The notes under the pieces were generated by a model that was not told the origin of the DNA, made no database searches, and worked only from the letters and a program-made list of their open reading frames with translations. Shown piece by piece: positions 61,701 through 63,835 of a DNA stretch of 64,000 nucleotides. Both the position numbers and the translations under genes were made by a program. Position 1 is the first letter of the stretch, and the number at the start of each line of letters is the position of its first letter. Source of the DNA: Sepioteuthis lessoniana (lineage: Eukaryota > Mollusca > Cephalopoda > Myopsida > Loliginidae). The stretch spans positions 80,933,743 to 80,997,742 of the forward strand of contig OY757921.1 in the NCBI GenBank assembly GCA_963585895.1. The letters are read 5' to 3'.

Positions 61701-62670
61701 CTCTAGTTTTGTGGGTGTTAGGAAGTAGGTTGGTACACTGTAGTTAGGTACACATACAACATTATATGCTATACAAAACATCAGGCACCAATGATCAGCT
61801 ATGACAAGTAGAGTCCACAGGCTTTTGAATAAGTGTTGTTATTGTGTACAACTAGTTGTGAAGTATTCAAGCACATCTTCAAAACCAAACTTGACCAAGC
61901 ACATTGAATGGTATTTTTGAATTCAGCATAAAATGGCGATCATATATCACTTGATAAACCTTTGACCTTTGGAAAAAAAAATTTATAACAAATCATATAT
62001 TTTTTGTCTTTCTCATTTCACAGATAATGAATCATATGATGAATCTTCAACTAAAGTTCAGCAAAGCAAGAAACACAGAGAAACGGACTCTGAGGAGGAC
62101 CGAGTCAACCACCACTCACATTCTACTGGGGATGTAGAACGTGTTAATGGAGTTGATCAACGTGGACAGTACTCAGTCGCGATGCCTAACCCAAGGGATG
62201 GTCAGTCCTTAGAAAGAGACATTGATGAGAAACATACACGATTTGCTAAGGAGTCACATAGCTCGGATTGGGTTCCTAATGAATATCATCGTCAGCGTCG
62301 TGGCGGCAGTGATGATGACAGGGGAAGCCGATCAAGAAGGGGTCTCGGGGGTGATGGTAATGCCAGCGGTGGCAGTGATCAATGGGACAAAAACAGACGG
62401 GACTGGGATCGAAGCCATCGGCATCGATATGGTGACCGAAATGAACGCGAAGACAGGTACTATGATAAAGAAAGGCATGATCGGGATATGTATCGGAGGA
62501 ATTTTGATCGTGGTAGAGATGGGGATGTGGGTAATGACGGAGGGCATAGGAATAGCCGAGAAAAAAGTTACCGAAGCAAACAGAGCAATCACAAAAGGGA
62601 CGATTACATCCATAGAATCAGGGTCCGTGGTGAACCTGAAAAAACTGAAGGATATCGGAATAAGGACTAA
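9023..62670 (+). CDS. CWC22: Pre-mRNA-splicing factor CWC22 homolog (nucampholin), 18 coding exons
   Basis: The protein belongs to the CWC22/nucampholin family: nuclear, spliceosome-bound, holding eIF4A3 through its MIF4G domain for exon junction complex assembly and supporting catalytic activation. Joined exons: 9023-9039, 26861-29323, 31902-32030, 33906-33999, 35551-35679, 38263-38398, 38863-38966, 42028-42130, 44071-44133, 45765-45866, 47388-47533, 48930-49007, 49238-49390, 52169-52296, 52854-52955, 55442-55930, 58526-58614, 62024-62670. All junctions are GT-AG, phases match, and the sum is 5172 nt (1723 residues). Order by residue: RS/RE-rich 6-800; the family motif [16 protein letters not shown] just before residue 827; MIF4G about 830-1012; acidic linker about 1080-1115; MA3 about 1120-1240; conserved end [20 protein letters not shown]; poly-Ser; charged tail. 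Human CWC22 is about 908 residues, so this one is nearly twice as long, mostly in the N-terminus. Exon 1 is the least certain part; exons 2-16 are secure. Confidence 0.93.
9040..11940. other. 5' part of intron 1
   Basis: AT-rich sequence with a long TA run at about 10459-10505 and a GA-rich patch at 11355-11375. No gene-like signal. Confidence 0.5.
11940..12150 (+). mobile_element. Type 3 SINE, degraded
   Basis: B-box-like GAGTTCAAATTCC, then TTATTATGTTCACTTTC, AATAGTACCACTACTGTTTT and GGCATTAAATTACTC. It matches the body of the 45977 copy. Confidence 0.65.
12391..13634 (-). mobile_element. Mariner transposon, 1244 bp, inactivated
   Basis: Terminal inverted repeats start ACA(AA)TCACTCAATAAGTCC on both ends, with TA on each side (12389-12390, 13635-13636). 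The flanks rejoin to the sequence seen in uninterrupted copies of the host repeat. On the minus strand lie transposase pieces: helix-turn-helix region 13007-13474 ([19 protein letters not shown]), [10 protein letters not shown] with the first catalytic Asp, [10 protein letters not shown] where families have an Asp that is lost here, and PYSPDLAP. Several frameshifts; not functional. Confidence 0.92.
13693..13898 (-). mobile_element. Type 3 SINE nested in the composite retroposon
   Basis: The 12-bp duplication TAGAAGTGTTTG is at 13681-13692 and 13899-13910. The hairpin tail is on the left (ATGGCATATCAACC) and the tRNA-like head on the right (AACCATTACATGATGAGGAC). Confidence 0.85.
14476..15043. 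other. Intron 1 sequence without recognised features
   Basis: AT-rich with T-runs near 14700 and 14935. No gene signal. Confidence 0.45.
15046..15602 (-). mobile_element. Composite head/array/hairpin retroposon
   Basis: Complete in reverse: hairpin tail 15050-15105 (ATGGCATATCAACC ... GGTTATTTAACGCC), spacer array to 15365, head to 15602 ending CAGCCGACTGGGCA. Target duplications were not found by eye. Confidence 0.75.
15826..15862. repeat. TA microsatellite
   Basis: A (TA)n run at the 3' side of the SINE-like tRNA structure that follows. Confidence 0.9.
15863..16000 (-). mobile_element. tRNA-derived SINE head, separate family
   Basis: On the minus strand GTGGCTGAATGGTTAGAAGC (A-box-like, 15971-15990) is followed by GGGTTTCGAGCCC (B-box, 15935-15947). 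The spacing and the perfect B-box resemble a tRNA, but acceptor-stem pairing and a complete cloverleaf are not evident. Confidence 0.6.
16782..16838. repeat. Long TA microsatellite
   Basis: About 28 TA units in a row. Confidence 0.95.
16845..16975. repeat. Interspersed repeat fragment
   Basis: It shares AGACACAGTTAATAG, TTGGCAACAGTCAGTTTCTC and 'gcattcatcag' with blocks at about 25110-25180 and 34925-35050. The 34925 copy is an inverted-repeat element. Confidence 0.55.
16985..17313. repeat. Long inverted repeat (foldback element)
   Basis: Arm 16990-17110 pairs with arm 17200-17312. Outer ends AACAAAATAATCCAAATTTG and CAAATTTGGATTATTTTGTT are exact complements, and TTATAATAACCTTCTTCAGG pairs with CCTGAAGAAGGTTATTATAA. 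No coding capacity, so a MITE-like element is likely. Confidence 0.85.
17466..17695 (+). mobile_element. Type 3 SINE
   Basis: tRNA-like head TTGTAGCATAGAGGTTAAC, then TTATGTTCACTTTTGAATA, AGAGTACCACTACTGTTCC and the tail GGCATTAGATAACCCATG. Confidence 0.7.
17779..17842. repeat. Compound TA/TG microsatellite
   Basis: (TA)n followed by (TG)n. Confidence 0.95.
17860..18107 (+). mobile_element. Type 1 tRNA-derived SINE
   Basis: B-box-like AAGTTCCAATCCTGG, ACTGGTCTAGGAGAGGG, GCATCCTGCCTCTGA and the end TTTGGTAAATACATAC. Confidence 0.7.
18108..19620. other. Intron 1 sequence without recognised features
   Basis: AT-rich, apparently single-copy within the window. Confidence 0.45.
19688..19805. repeat. 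About 32-bp tandem repeat
   Basis: Units built on CTATTGTACTATAGGTATAA occur about 3.5 times. The array follows a type 1 SINE fragment (19620-19688) and probably grew from its TAAATACATACT tail. Confidence 0.85.
19806..19990 (-). mobile_element. Type 1 SINE (reverse)
   Basis: ACCAAGGCTAAAGAACCCAG, CCTATGGCTATGGGGAGAAG, then B-box complement GAATTGAACCTGGG and head complement TTACACCACAAG. Confidence 0.7.
20091..20362. mobile_element. Palindromic MITE (family with GGTGTTTCAGAAA ends)
   Basis: Left AAGGTGTTTCAGAAAA and right TTTTTCTGAAACTCTTT are inverted. The arms continue with TTTTAACAGCATGTG against ACATGCTGTTAAAAT. Same family as 30745-31076 and 40521-40822. Confidence 0.8.
21030..21412 (-). 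mobile_element. LINE 3'-end fragment
   Basis: ATCATCATCATCAT marks the 3' end, followed by CAGCATGGATTCC and reverse-strand codons for [11 protein letters not shown], as in the 112-582 copy. Confidence 0.65.
21413..22170. other. Intron 1 sequence
   Basis: No recognised gene or repeat other than a short TA run near 21450. Confidence 0.4.
22172..22303. mobile_element. Small inverted-repeat MITE
   Basis: ATACTCGTGTATCATG on the left, CATGATACTCGAGTATAT on the right. A better preserved relative lies at 31352-31524. Confidence 0.65.
22418..23005 (+). mobile_element. Composite head/array/hairpin retroposon
   Basis: Head 22418-22630 (AGCCCAGTCAGCTGAGG), spacer units each with TAGCAATACTTGAAACCATT at 22725 onward (three near-copies), tail GGCATTAAATAACC at about 22950. 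Confidence 0.8.
23236..23500 (+). mobile_element. Type 1 tRNA-derived SINE
   Basis: A-box-like AGTGTAATGGTTATCATTG, B-box-like CAAGTTCAAATTC, the full body, and an end near GGTAACTACATAA. Confidence 0.75.
23603..23631. repeat. TA microsatellite
   Basis: A (TA)n run adjoining the 3' end of the next LINE fragment. Confidence 0.9.
23632..24163 (-). mobile_element. LINE 3' fragment with internal deletion
   Basis: Minus-strand frame [20 protein letters not shown], then [15 protein letters not shown]. At about 24105 it jumps to sequence that in the 32640-33725 copy lies some 440 bp further upstream, so this copy has lost that part. Confidence 0.75.
24165..24372 (+). mobile_element. Type 1 SINE, 5'-truncated
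   Basis: GGAAAGGCATGAATCCATC, CATCCTGCTTGTGG and the end GAGTAAATACATAC. Confidence 0.65.
24603..24775 (-). mobile_element. Type 2 SINE, head truncated
   Basis: AGTAAAGTTGGTGAAGG, GGCTCCCTTTTCAATAGC, then CCTTATAATGCTGAGTG, in reverse. The tRNA-like part is missing. Confidence 0.75.
24776..25785. other. Intron 1 sequence
   Basis: It includes a repeat fragment at 25050-25190 related to 16845 and 34925. Nothing else recognised. Confidence 0.4.
25788..26015 (-). mobile_element. Type 3 tRNA-derived SINE, well preserved
   Basis: In reverse: hairpin tail, CATAGCTGGGAGGATAAG, then B-box complement GGAGTACGAAC and A-box complement AACCATTACACCACGAGGAC. Almost identical to 45977-46225. Confidence 0.85.
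26016..26860. other. 3' end of intron 1
   Basis: AT-rich. The last 200 nt stay open in the exon 2 frame back to an ATG at 26661, but the residues there are hydrophobic and random-looking, so I treat this as intron. Confidence 0.6.
26861..29323 (+). CDS. CWC22: CWC22 exon 2: RS/RE/RD-rich N-terminal region and [11 protein letters not shown] motif
   Basis: This 2463-nt exon is open throughout, with a pyrimidine-rich acceptor (TTTTTCAG) before it and GTAAGA after it. It codes for residues 6-826. These are charged, low-complexity repeats of Lys/Glu/Asp/Ser/Arg typical of SR-related spliceosomal proteins, with a dense run of degenerate RDRRRGDS units (28500-28700), ending in the family-defining motif before MIF4G. 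Human CWC22 has only about 160 residues before MIF4G. Overlapping open frames in this exon are by-products of GAx/AGx codon bias. Confidence 0.93.
29690..30235 (+). repeat. Two tandem short-form head/hairpin retroposons
   Basis: Head blocks at 29705-29850 and 29905-30060 (GACACTAAACTGCATCTGAT, GAGGTAGTACCTGTTGGGTC). One tail, GGCATA ... AAGTTGACATGCC, lies at about 30177-30212. Confidence 0.7.
30745..31130. mobile_element. Palindromic MITE plus adjoining second end
   Basis: First element 30745-31076, with inverted arms (TTTTAACAGCATGT / ACATGCTGTTAAAA). A second palindrome, TTTTTGAAACACC ... GGTGTTTCAAAAA, spans 31096-31129, as if two element ends met. Confidence 0.75.
31352..31524. mobile_element. 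Small MITE with TA target duplication
   Basis: Ends CTGTATATAC and ATATACAG, with TA on both sides (31350-31351, 31525-31526). Arms GACTTTCCGAGATTTAAATT and AATTTAGATCTCAGAAAGTT are inverted copies. Confidence 0.75.
31902..32030 (+). CDS. CWC22: CWC22 exon 3: start of MIF4G
   Basis: The sequence follows acceptor TTATTCAG and ends before GTGAGG. It codes for residues 827-869, including [20 protein letters not shown], which is highly conserved in CWC22 proteins. It enters and leaves in phase 2. This is the first helical repeat of MIF4G, the eIF4A3-binding face in the family. Confidence 0.96.
32412..32632 (+). mobile_element. Type 1 SINE, interrupted by a LINE
   Basis: The A-box region TATAGTGGTTATCTTTGTAG and B-box-like AAGTTCAAATCC are clear. 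The body stops at AAACCAGCT, and the type 1 3' end (TTTGTGTCACATCCTACC) resumes at about 33712 on the far side of the LINE. Confidence 0.7.
32636..33712 (-). mobile_element. 5'-truncated non-LTR LINE with reverse-transcriptase YADD motif
   Basis: The minus strand codes [20 protein letters not shown] (reverse-transcriptase active site) and then [40 protein letters not shown] and [14 protein letters not shown]. At least one frameshift (near 33300). The 3' end is ATCATCATCATTATCATG. It lies antisense in intron 3. Confidence 0.88.
33906..33999 (+). CDS. CWC22: CWC22 exon 4: MIF4G
   Basis: Codes for residues 870-901 ([20 protein letters not shown], then [12 protein letters not shown]). Acceptor TTTATTTCAG, donor GTGAGG. 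It leaves in phase 0. Identity to the family is very high across the exon. Confidence 0.96.
34370..34830 (+). mobile_element. Type 1 SINE split by a short composite retroposon
   Basis: Left part 34370-34442 and right part 34682-34830 are continuous type 1 body once the insert is removed. Confidence 0.7.
34443..34681 (+). mobile_element. Composite retroposon, short copy with exact ends
   Basis: The 13-bp duplication AAAGGCAAGAATC lies at 34430-34442 and 34682-34694. The element starts AGCCCAGTTGGCTTGGG and ends ATGCCATAAAACCCAACC plus a few bases. Head and spacer are internally shortened, and the hairpin tail is intact. This copy defines both ends of the family. Confidence 0.88.
34915..35105. 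repeat. Inverted-repeat element
   Basis: AATCAACAGCACTTGGTAAC ... AGTTTCTC on the left is imperfectly inverted as GAAACTAACTGTTAACAAGC on the right. Related fragments lie at 16845 and 25110. Confidence 0.55.
35252..35292. repeat. AC/TA/TG microsatellite
   Basis: (AC)n, then TA, then (TG)n within 41 bp. Confidence 0.85.
35551..35679 (+). CDS. CWC22: CWC22 exon 5: MIF4G
   Basis: Forty-three whole codons, residues 902-944 ([20 protein letters not shown], continuing to HLVNQQV). Acceptor CTATTTTCAG, donor GTAAGA. Confidence 0.96.
35795..36145 (+). repeat. Short-form head/hairpin retroposon
   Basis: TGACTGTATCCCCTACTG, GCTCCAATTCTGGAGATC, then a degraded tail GGCATA ... GAGATG. Confidence 0.65.
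36368..36925 (+). mobile_element. Composite head/array/hairpin retroposon
   Basis: Head from GCCCAGTAGGCTGGGGC, spacer units (36600-36850), tail GGCGTTAAATAACC ... GTTGATATGCC, then ACCCATCAAACC. Confidence 0.8.
36940..38010 (+). mobile_element. Second composite retroposon, interrupted by a GC-rich block
   Basis: Head start GTCAGCTGAGGTTGTAGAA, broken at about 36978. Spacer units and hairpin tail resume at 37819-38005. AACTGCA is present on both sides of the break (36972-36978, 37812-37818). Confidence 0.65.
36985..37800. other. GC-rich insertion of unknown type
   Basis: CpG-containing sequence with a TATATAG at about 37054 and an inverted repeat (CCTTTGTCTG 37089-37098, CAGACAAAGG 37113-37122). 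Minus-strand open frames up to 144 codons here show no recognisable domain. A solo LTR is one possibility (a TGTAACATTAC start on the minus strand at about 37594), but a matching CA end and a 4-6-bp duplication were not found. Confidence 0.4.
38263..38398 (+). CDS. CWC22: CWC22 exon 6: MIF4G
   Basis: Residues 945-989 ([17 protein letters not shown], then [20 protein letters not shown]). Acceptor TTTTTCCAG, donor GTAGGT. Phase 0 in, phase 1 out. Confidence 0.96.
38863..38966 (+). CDS. CWC22: CWC22 exon 7: end of MIF4G
   Basis: Residues 990-1024 ([20 protein letters not shown], then [12 protein letters not shown]). Acceptor CTTTCAAG, donor GTATGT. This closes the MIF4G fold. Confidence 0.96.
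39229..39495 (+). mobile_element. Type 1 tRNA-derived SINE
   Basis: GGCACTCATGGTGTAATGG (A-box), AAGTTCAAATCC (B-box), AACTAGTCTAGGAGAAGG, CATCCTGTTTGTGCAGGG and TTGGTAAATACAT. One of the best copies. Confidence 0.8.
39496..40518. other. Intron 7 sequence with a short hairpin
   Basis: AT-rich. It contains an almost perfect inverted repeat, 39982-40000 against 40005-40023, with a 4-nt loop. Confidence 0.5.
40521..40822. mobile_element. Palindromic MITE with TA target duplication
   Basis: Starts TACAGGGTGTTTCAGAAAAA and ends TTTTTCTGAAACACTCAGTA, flanked by TA (40519-40520, 40823-40824). Inverted arms of about 130 bp. No coding sequence. Probably a Tc1/mariner-superfamily derivative. Confidence 0.85.
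41028..41220 (+). repeat. Fragments of short-form retroposon and type 3 SINE tail
   Basis: TGACTGTATCCTGGATATGA, then TATCACTATTGTTTTTCTAC and GGTTGATATGCCATTAAAC. Confidence 0.55.
42028..42130 (+). CDS. CWC22: CWC22 exon 8: post-MIF4G linker
   Basis: Residues 1025-1058 ([20 protein letters not shown] and following). Acceptor TTTGACAG, donor GTAAGT. The DLVEE-DQFTH segment is a recognisable family signature. Confidence 0.95.
42537..42785 (+). mobile_element. Type 1 SINE
   Basis: ACTCATGGTGTATTGGTTATC, CAAGTCTAAAACC and GGCAACTGGTCTATGAGAAG. Confidence 0.7.
42859..42897. repeat. Poly-T run of about 39 nt
   Basis: Uninterrupted T tract in intron 8. Confidence 0.9.
43175..43560 (+). repeat. 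Short-form head/hairpin retroposon
   Basis: AGTATGACACTAAAACTGC, TTGCCATTATACCCAGG, then GGCATAAAATAACC ... GGGTCGATATAC and TTAAACTCAATC. Confidence 0.7.
44071..44133 (+). CDS. CWC22: CWC22 exon 9: linker
   Basis: A short 63-nt exon, residues 1059-1079 ([20 protein letters not shown] and N). Acceptor GATTTGCAG, donor GTAAGT. It matches the family's NVFK-NF-ENEEKY segment. Confidence 0.95.
44162..44435 (+). mobile_element. Type 1 SINE
   Basis: GGTGCTTGTGTAATGGATAC, AGTTCAAATCTTAG, GTAACTGGTTTAGGAGAAGG and GCATTCTGCTTGTGC. It starts 28 bp after the exon 9 donor. Confidence 0.75.
44835..45275 (+). pseudogene. Mariner transposase N-terminal fragment
   Basis: It reads [20 protein letters not shown], then [20 protein letters not shown] and [20 protein letters not shown] across frame changes: the paired-like helix-turn-helix of a SETMAR-like mariner. 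Related to 5690-6500. No catalytic domain. Confidence 0.78.
45330..45690. repeat. Interspersed repeat, copy of 1275-1620
   Basis: Same block order as the upstream copy (GGGCTGTAACTCAATACA, TGCCCAGGGAAT, CTCAACCACG). Confidence 0.7.
45765..45866 (+). CDS. CWC22: CWC22 exon 10: acidic Ser/Glu/Asp linker
   Basis: Residues 1080-1113, starting [18 protein letters not shown]. This acidic stretch separates MIF4G from MA3, as in other CWC22 proteins. Acceptor TTATTTCAG, donor GTTAGT. Confidence 0.94.
45977..46225 (+). mobile_element. Type 3 tRNA-derived SINE, well preserved
   Basis: A-box CGTGGTGTAATGGTTAAAG, B-box-like GAGTTCGTACTTC, AGTACCACTACTGTTCTTC, the hairpin GGCATTAAATAACCTA ... GGTTGATATGCC, then (AAACC)n. 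Confidence 0.85.
46490..46765 (+). repeat. Short-form head/hairpin retroposon, head truncated
   Basis: AATCTGGAGTGGTAGTACC, then GGCATAAATTGACC ... CAGGTTGACAT. Confidence 0.65.
47388..47533 (+). CDS. CWC22: CWC22 exon 11: start of MA3
   Basis: Residues 1114-1162, with [20 protein letters not shown] and ECAHKLLKM, the opening helices of the MA3 domain. Acceptor TTTGTAG, donor GTATAT. Confidence 0.96.
47655..47860 (+). repeat. Short-form retroposon head
   Basis: ATATGCTGACTGTATTCTC, GACACTAAACTGTATCTTAT and AGGTCCACTCTGACCTG. Confidence 0.65.
48075..48215. repeat. 61-bp tandem repeat
   Basis: Units begin at 48075, 48136 and 48197 (the last partial), each with GGTCGGACTTTG or a variant, then AAGTTTACCAATCAAGCTTG. 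Confidence 0.85.
48930..49007 (+). CDS. CWC22: CWC22 exon 12: MA3
   Basis: Twenty-six codons, residues 1163-1188 ([20 protein letters not shown] and YGLLAQ). Acceptor TCTTTTCAG, donor GTTAGT. Near-identical to the family consensus. Confidence 0.96.
49045..49150 (+). repeat. Short-form retroposon head fragment
   Basis: TTAGAATATGCTGACAGTATC, CTGCAGAGGAGTAAG. Confidence 0.6.
49238..49390 (+). CDS. CWC22: CWC22 exon 13: MA3
   Basis: Fifty-one codons, residues 1189-1239 ([20 protein letters not shown], then [20 protein letters not shown]). Acceptor TACTTTCAG, donor GTAAGT. Confidence 0.96.
49590..50035 (+). mobile_element. LINE 3'-end fragment (sense)
   Basis: Plus-strand copy of the same LINE end as at 112 and 21030: AAATCTGATCTTCC, CACCACTTGGACTCTAAC, and a 3' end of GGAATCCATGCTGTTGGCA. 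Confidence 0.7.
50092..50285 (+). mobile_element. Type 1 SINE, 3'-truncated
   Basis: AGTAATGGTTATCATTGTAG, AAATTCCAATGG, GGCTCTTTAACCTTGGTAC. Confidence 0.65.
50405..50770 (-). mobile_element. Type 3 SINE with a type 2 SINE inserted
   Basis: Type 3 tail and body in reverse (ATGGCATATCAACC ... CTTCTAGAAGAACAGT) to about 50486, then a type 2 SINE in reverse to about 50725 (CCTGGGATTGAACCCTGG, the B-box complement), then type 3 body again (GGTTCATACCTTTCCC). Confidence 0.7.
51385..51620 (-). mobile_element. Type 2 SINE
   Basis: TCCCTTTTCAATAGCTACTA, CCTTATAATGCTCAGTG, CCTGGGATTGAACCCTGG in reverse. Confidence 0.75.
52169..52296 (+). CDS. CWC22: CWC22 exon 14: end of MA3
   Basis: Residues 1240-1281 ([20 protein letters not shown], then [19 protein letters not shown]). 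Acceptor TTTTTTCAG, donor GTAAGT. Leaves in phase 2. Confidence 0.96.
52446..52531. repeat. T-rich low-complexity run
   Basis: Poly-T with interspersed ATTT units. Confidence 0.85.
52854..52955 (+). CDS. CWC22: CWC22 exon 15: conserved C-terminal core
   Basis: Residues 1282-1315 ([20 protein letters not shown], then [13 protein letters not shown]). Acceptor TCTTTTTAG, donor GTAAGT. Confidence 0.96.
53882..54280 (+). repeat. Short-form head/hairpin retroposon
   Basis: TCCTCTGCAGAGGAGTAAC, ACTCCTGGCTCCACTCTG, then GGCATAAAATAAGC ... CAGGTTGATATG. Confidence 0.7.
54555..55090 (+). mobile_element. LINE 3' end interrupted by a type 1 SINE
   Basis: ATTGAAGAAGTAAGGATGAAC ... AGAAGACTTAAGAG, then after the SINE GGGATGAATAAGAGAGTCA and the end TGATGATGATGATG. 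Confidence 0.7.
54733..55002 (-). mobile_element. Type 1 SINE nested in the LINE, with target duplication
   Basis: The 15-bp duplication AGAGTGATGGCTGAT lies at 54718-54732 and 55003-55017. The minus-strand element starts TGGTGTAATGGATATGGAC with a B-box-like GAGTTCAATTCC. Confidence 0.88.
55148..55197. repeat. Near-perfect 23-bp hairpin
   Basis: Arms 55148-55170 and 55175-55197 around CCCC, with one G-T pair. It lies in a repeat shared with 57820-57980, whose copy lacks the second arm. Confidence 0.85.
55442..55930 (+). CDS. CWC22: CWC22 exon 16: core end and poly-Ser tract
   Basis: It begins with the last conserved residues ([20 protein letters not shown]) and moves into SD-rich and Lys-rich stretches, then a long poly-Ser tract coded by near-pure AGC/AGT triplets (about 55741-55925). 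The donor is GTCAGT at 55931, which joins in phase to exon 17. Reading through that donor meets a stop at 56007. Human CWC22 also turns Ser-rich at this point, but the tract here is longer. Residues 1316-1478. Confidence 0.93.
55741..55925 (+). repeat. CWC22: Coding AGC/AGT trinucleotide repeat (poly-Ser)
   Basis: Within exon 16, about 60 codons are almost all Ser, interrupted by short GSSSDD and DSEGG inserts. The interruption pattern is mixed AGC and AGT. Confidence 0.95.
56590..56855 (-). mobile_element. Type 2 SINE
   Basis: AGTAAAGTTGGCGACCGTAG at the 3' end, GGCTCCCTTTTCAATAGC, B-box complement GGGATTGAACCC, A-box complement near CACTAGACCAATGC. Confidence 0.8.
57236..57525 (+). mobile_element. 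Type 1 SINE
   Basis: GTGCCTGTGGTGTAATGGTT, GAGTTCAAATCC, CCGGTCTAGGAGAAAG, CATCCTACCCATACAG and TTGGTAAATACAAAG. A further truncated copy lies at 57650-57790. Confidence 0.78.
58526..58614 (+). CDS. CWC22: CWC22 exon 17: Ser/Asp-rich
   Basis: Residues 1479-1508, [20 protein letters not shown] and following. Acceptor CTTCTACCAG, donor GTAATT. Composition and phase (2 in, 1 out) fit exons 16 and 18. There is no strict homolog to align against, so support comes from frame, composition and splice signals. Confidence 0.85.
58876..59010 (+). repeat. Minisatellite of 3' splice-site-like units in intron 17
   Basis: Roughly 40-bp units, each a pyrimidine tract, (C)AG and then ATAATGAATC or a variant. 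Unit junctions lie at 58886, 58924 (AG lost), 58965 and 59003, spaced 38, 41 and 38 bp. The unit at 58965 is identical to the true exon 18 acceptor region over about 33 bp, up to ATAATGAATCATAT. The last unit is interrupted by a 3-kb insertion and resumes at about 61984. Confidence 0.85.
59268..61590 (-). pseudogene. Broken copy of a repetitive uncharacterised gene family (transposon-associated)
   Basis: Read on the minus strand, pieces match a protein family I recognise as highly multicopy in cephalopods and arthropods, of unknown function. Recognisable parts are [19 protein letters not shown] near the N-terminus, then [84 protein letters not shown], and a C-terminal KRPFIHE with a stop at 59268-59270. 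In-frame stops and frame changes break it, and a retroposon (59526-60201) splits it. The family identification is from memory of similar proteins. Confidence 0.6.
59526..60201 (+). mobile_element. Composite head/array/hairpin retroposon (long form) inside the pseudogene
   Basis: It starts CTTGCCCAGTCGACTGGG, has the roughly 225-bp head, a spacer array of AT-rich units and the hairpin tail ending in an ACCCAAACAACCAACC-type run. Flanks TCTTCAGTAG (59516-59525) and TCCTCAGTAG (60202-60211) are a 10-bp duplication with one mismatch. The pseudogene reading resumes after it is removed. Confidence 0.8.
62024..62670 (+). CDS. CWC22: CWC22 exon 18: charged C-terminal tail and stop
   Basis: The acceptor TTTCTCATTTCACAG ends at 62023. 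The G of exon 17 plus AT opens [20 protein letters not shown] and runs to TAA at 62668-62670. The tail is rich in Arg, Asp, His, Gly and Tyr ([20 protein letters not shown]), like the RS/RD tails of CWC22 proteins. The acceptor belongs to a tandem array of similar acceptors (see the separate entries). Confidence 0.9.
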
Positions 62671-63010
62671 CATTCTTGCCTAGCCATTCTAAATTTCATT
62701 TCTTCTTGGGGATAGGCAATCAGCAACATATATTGGGGGTGGGAGGAGTTTTTAAAAAAACCCAAACAAAAGCCAACAGATTTAGGATACAATGAATAAA
62801 CTAATATTCTATAAATTATTCTGTTCATCACTGTTTTATTGAGTAAAAATTCACAAGGAGGGAGGGTGGGGTTGGTGAGATCGGGATATTCCCACCCCCC
62901 ATCAGCAGGTGGCTGGATGAATAAAGAAATGCTGAATATCTGAAGAACTCAACCAAATTTTGTACGTATTAAAATTGGAAATTGTGAAGAAAAAAATAAT
63001 AATAAACAAC
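62671..63010 (+). other. CWC22: CWC22 3' UTR with candidate poly(A) signals
   Basis: AT-rich sequence follows the TAA. AATAAA hexamers occur at 62795-62800, 62920-62925 and 63001-63006. Any could direct cleavage, with the last giving a 3' UTR of about 350 nt. The actual end is not determinable here. Confidence 0.5.
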
Positions 63011-63215
63011 TACATTGGTTGATTGTATTTTCTTAGAAAAATGACAAAATACAATGTAATTGATTTGTAAGAGAATTGTTTTATTGAATAAGAGAAAAAT
63101 TGTCTTTTGTAAAATATTGCTAGCAAAGAAGCTTTTCTCAATACTAAATTTTAAAAAATATTTCTTTTAAAGGTTTGTACACATGAATATTTATCTGTAC
63201 ATAAACATTTGTGTA

Positions 63216-63220
<5 letters not shown>

Positions 63221-63258
<38 letters not shown>
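63221..63258. repeat. TG microsatellite
   Basis: (TG)n run downstream of the gene. Confidence 0.95.
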
Positions 63259-63261
<3 letters not shown>

Positions 63262-63568
63262 TCTGCGTAAATTTATTGCCAGGGAAATTCATCATGTAAA
63301 TTTATCCCCTGTCAAATTTATATCATATTAATTGCTCTTATTTTCCTGTTTCTCTTACCCAAACTCTTTAGCTCTTTTCATTAAAATCTTAAAAGCAATG
63401 ATTAAATTCTGAATGTAGCTATGTATGATTTACCTGCAATAATTTTACCATATGATTAATTTACTGGTGATAACTTTACCATAAAATAATTTTGAATGAT
63501 TGAAAATGATTCCTTACAAACTCATTATTAACAAAACTTCTTTTGTAAACATCCTGTATATAAGTCTC

Positions 63569-63576
<8 letters not shown>

Positions 63577-63617
<41 letters not shown>
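63577..63617. repeat. TA microsatellite
   Basis: A (TA)n run directly before the last SINE. Confidence 0.95.
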
Positions 63618-63619
<2 letters not shown>

Positions 63620-63621
<2 letters not shown>

Positions 63622-63835
63622 TATCTAGGAAGCACACATGACTTCAGTGTAAGAAATGGACTCAATGCACCAAGTTCAGGCATGGATGAGGTTGTTGGCA
63701 TTTTATTTTATGTATGAATCTTCTAGATAATATCTAGATAAATAGTAAGACAGACTGGTCTTTACCTTGGTAGGGAAATCCGTCTAGAAATCTGACCACT
63801 CTGAATTCAATCCACACAAAAAAAGTCATCTATAT
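63620..63835 (+). mobile_element. Type 1 SINE, diverged
   Basis: AAGAAATGGACTCAATGCAC, CAAGTTCAGGCATGG, GACAGACTGGTCTTTACC, CTCTGAATTCAATCC. Confidence 0.6.

Larger units (their letters stand above)
59011..61983 (-). mobile_element. 3-kb insertion in intron 17 carrying a multicopy pseudogene
   Basis: TATAACA is present on both sides (59004-59010 and 61984-61990; extending to 8 bp gives one mismatch). Removing the insert restores a continuous 41-bp array unit, which supports these ends as target-site duplications. A 7-8-bp duplication would fit a hAT-like or similar DNA transposon, but convincing terminal inverted repeats are not visible: only a weak inverted similarity around GCTGAATCC (about 59073) and GAATTCAGC (about 61919). 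The class is unassigned. Confidence 0.55.

Noticed and set aside
62222..62683. ORFs in other frames across exon 18 (153 and 113 codons)
   Set aside because: Shadows of the exon 18 coding frame.
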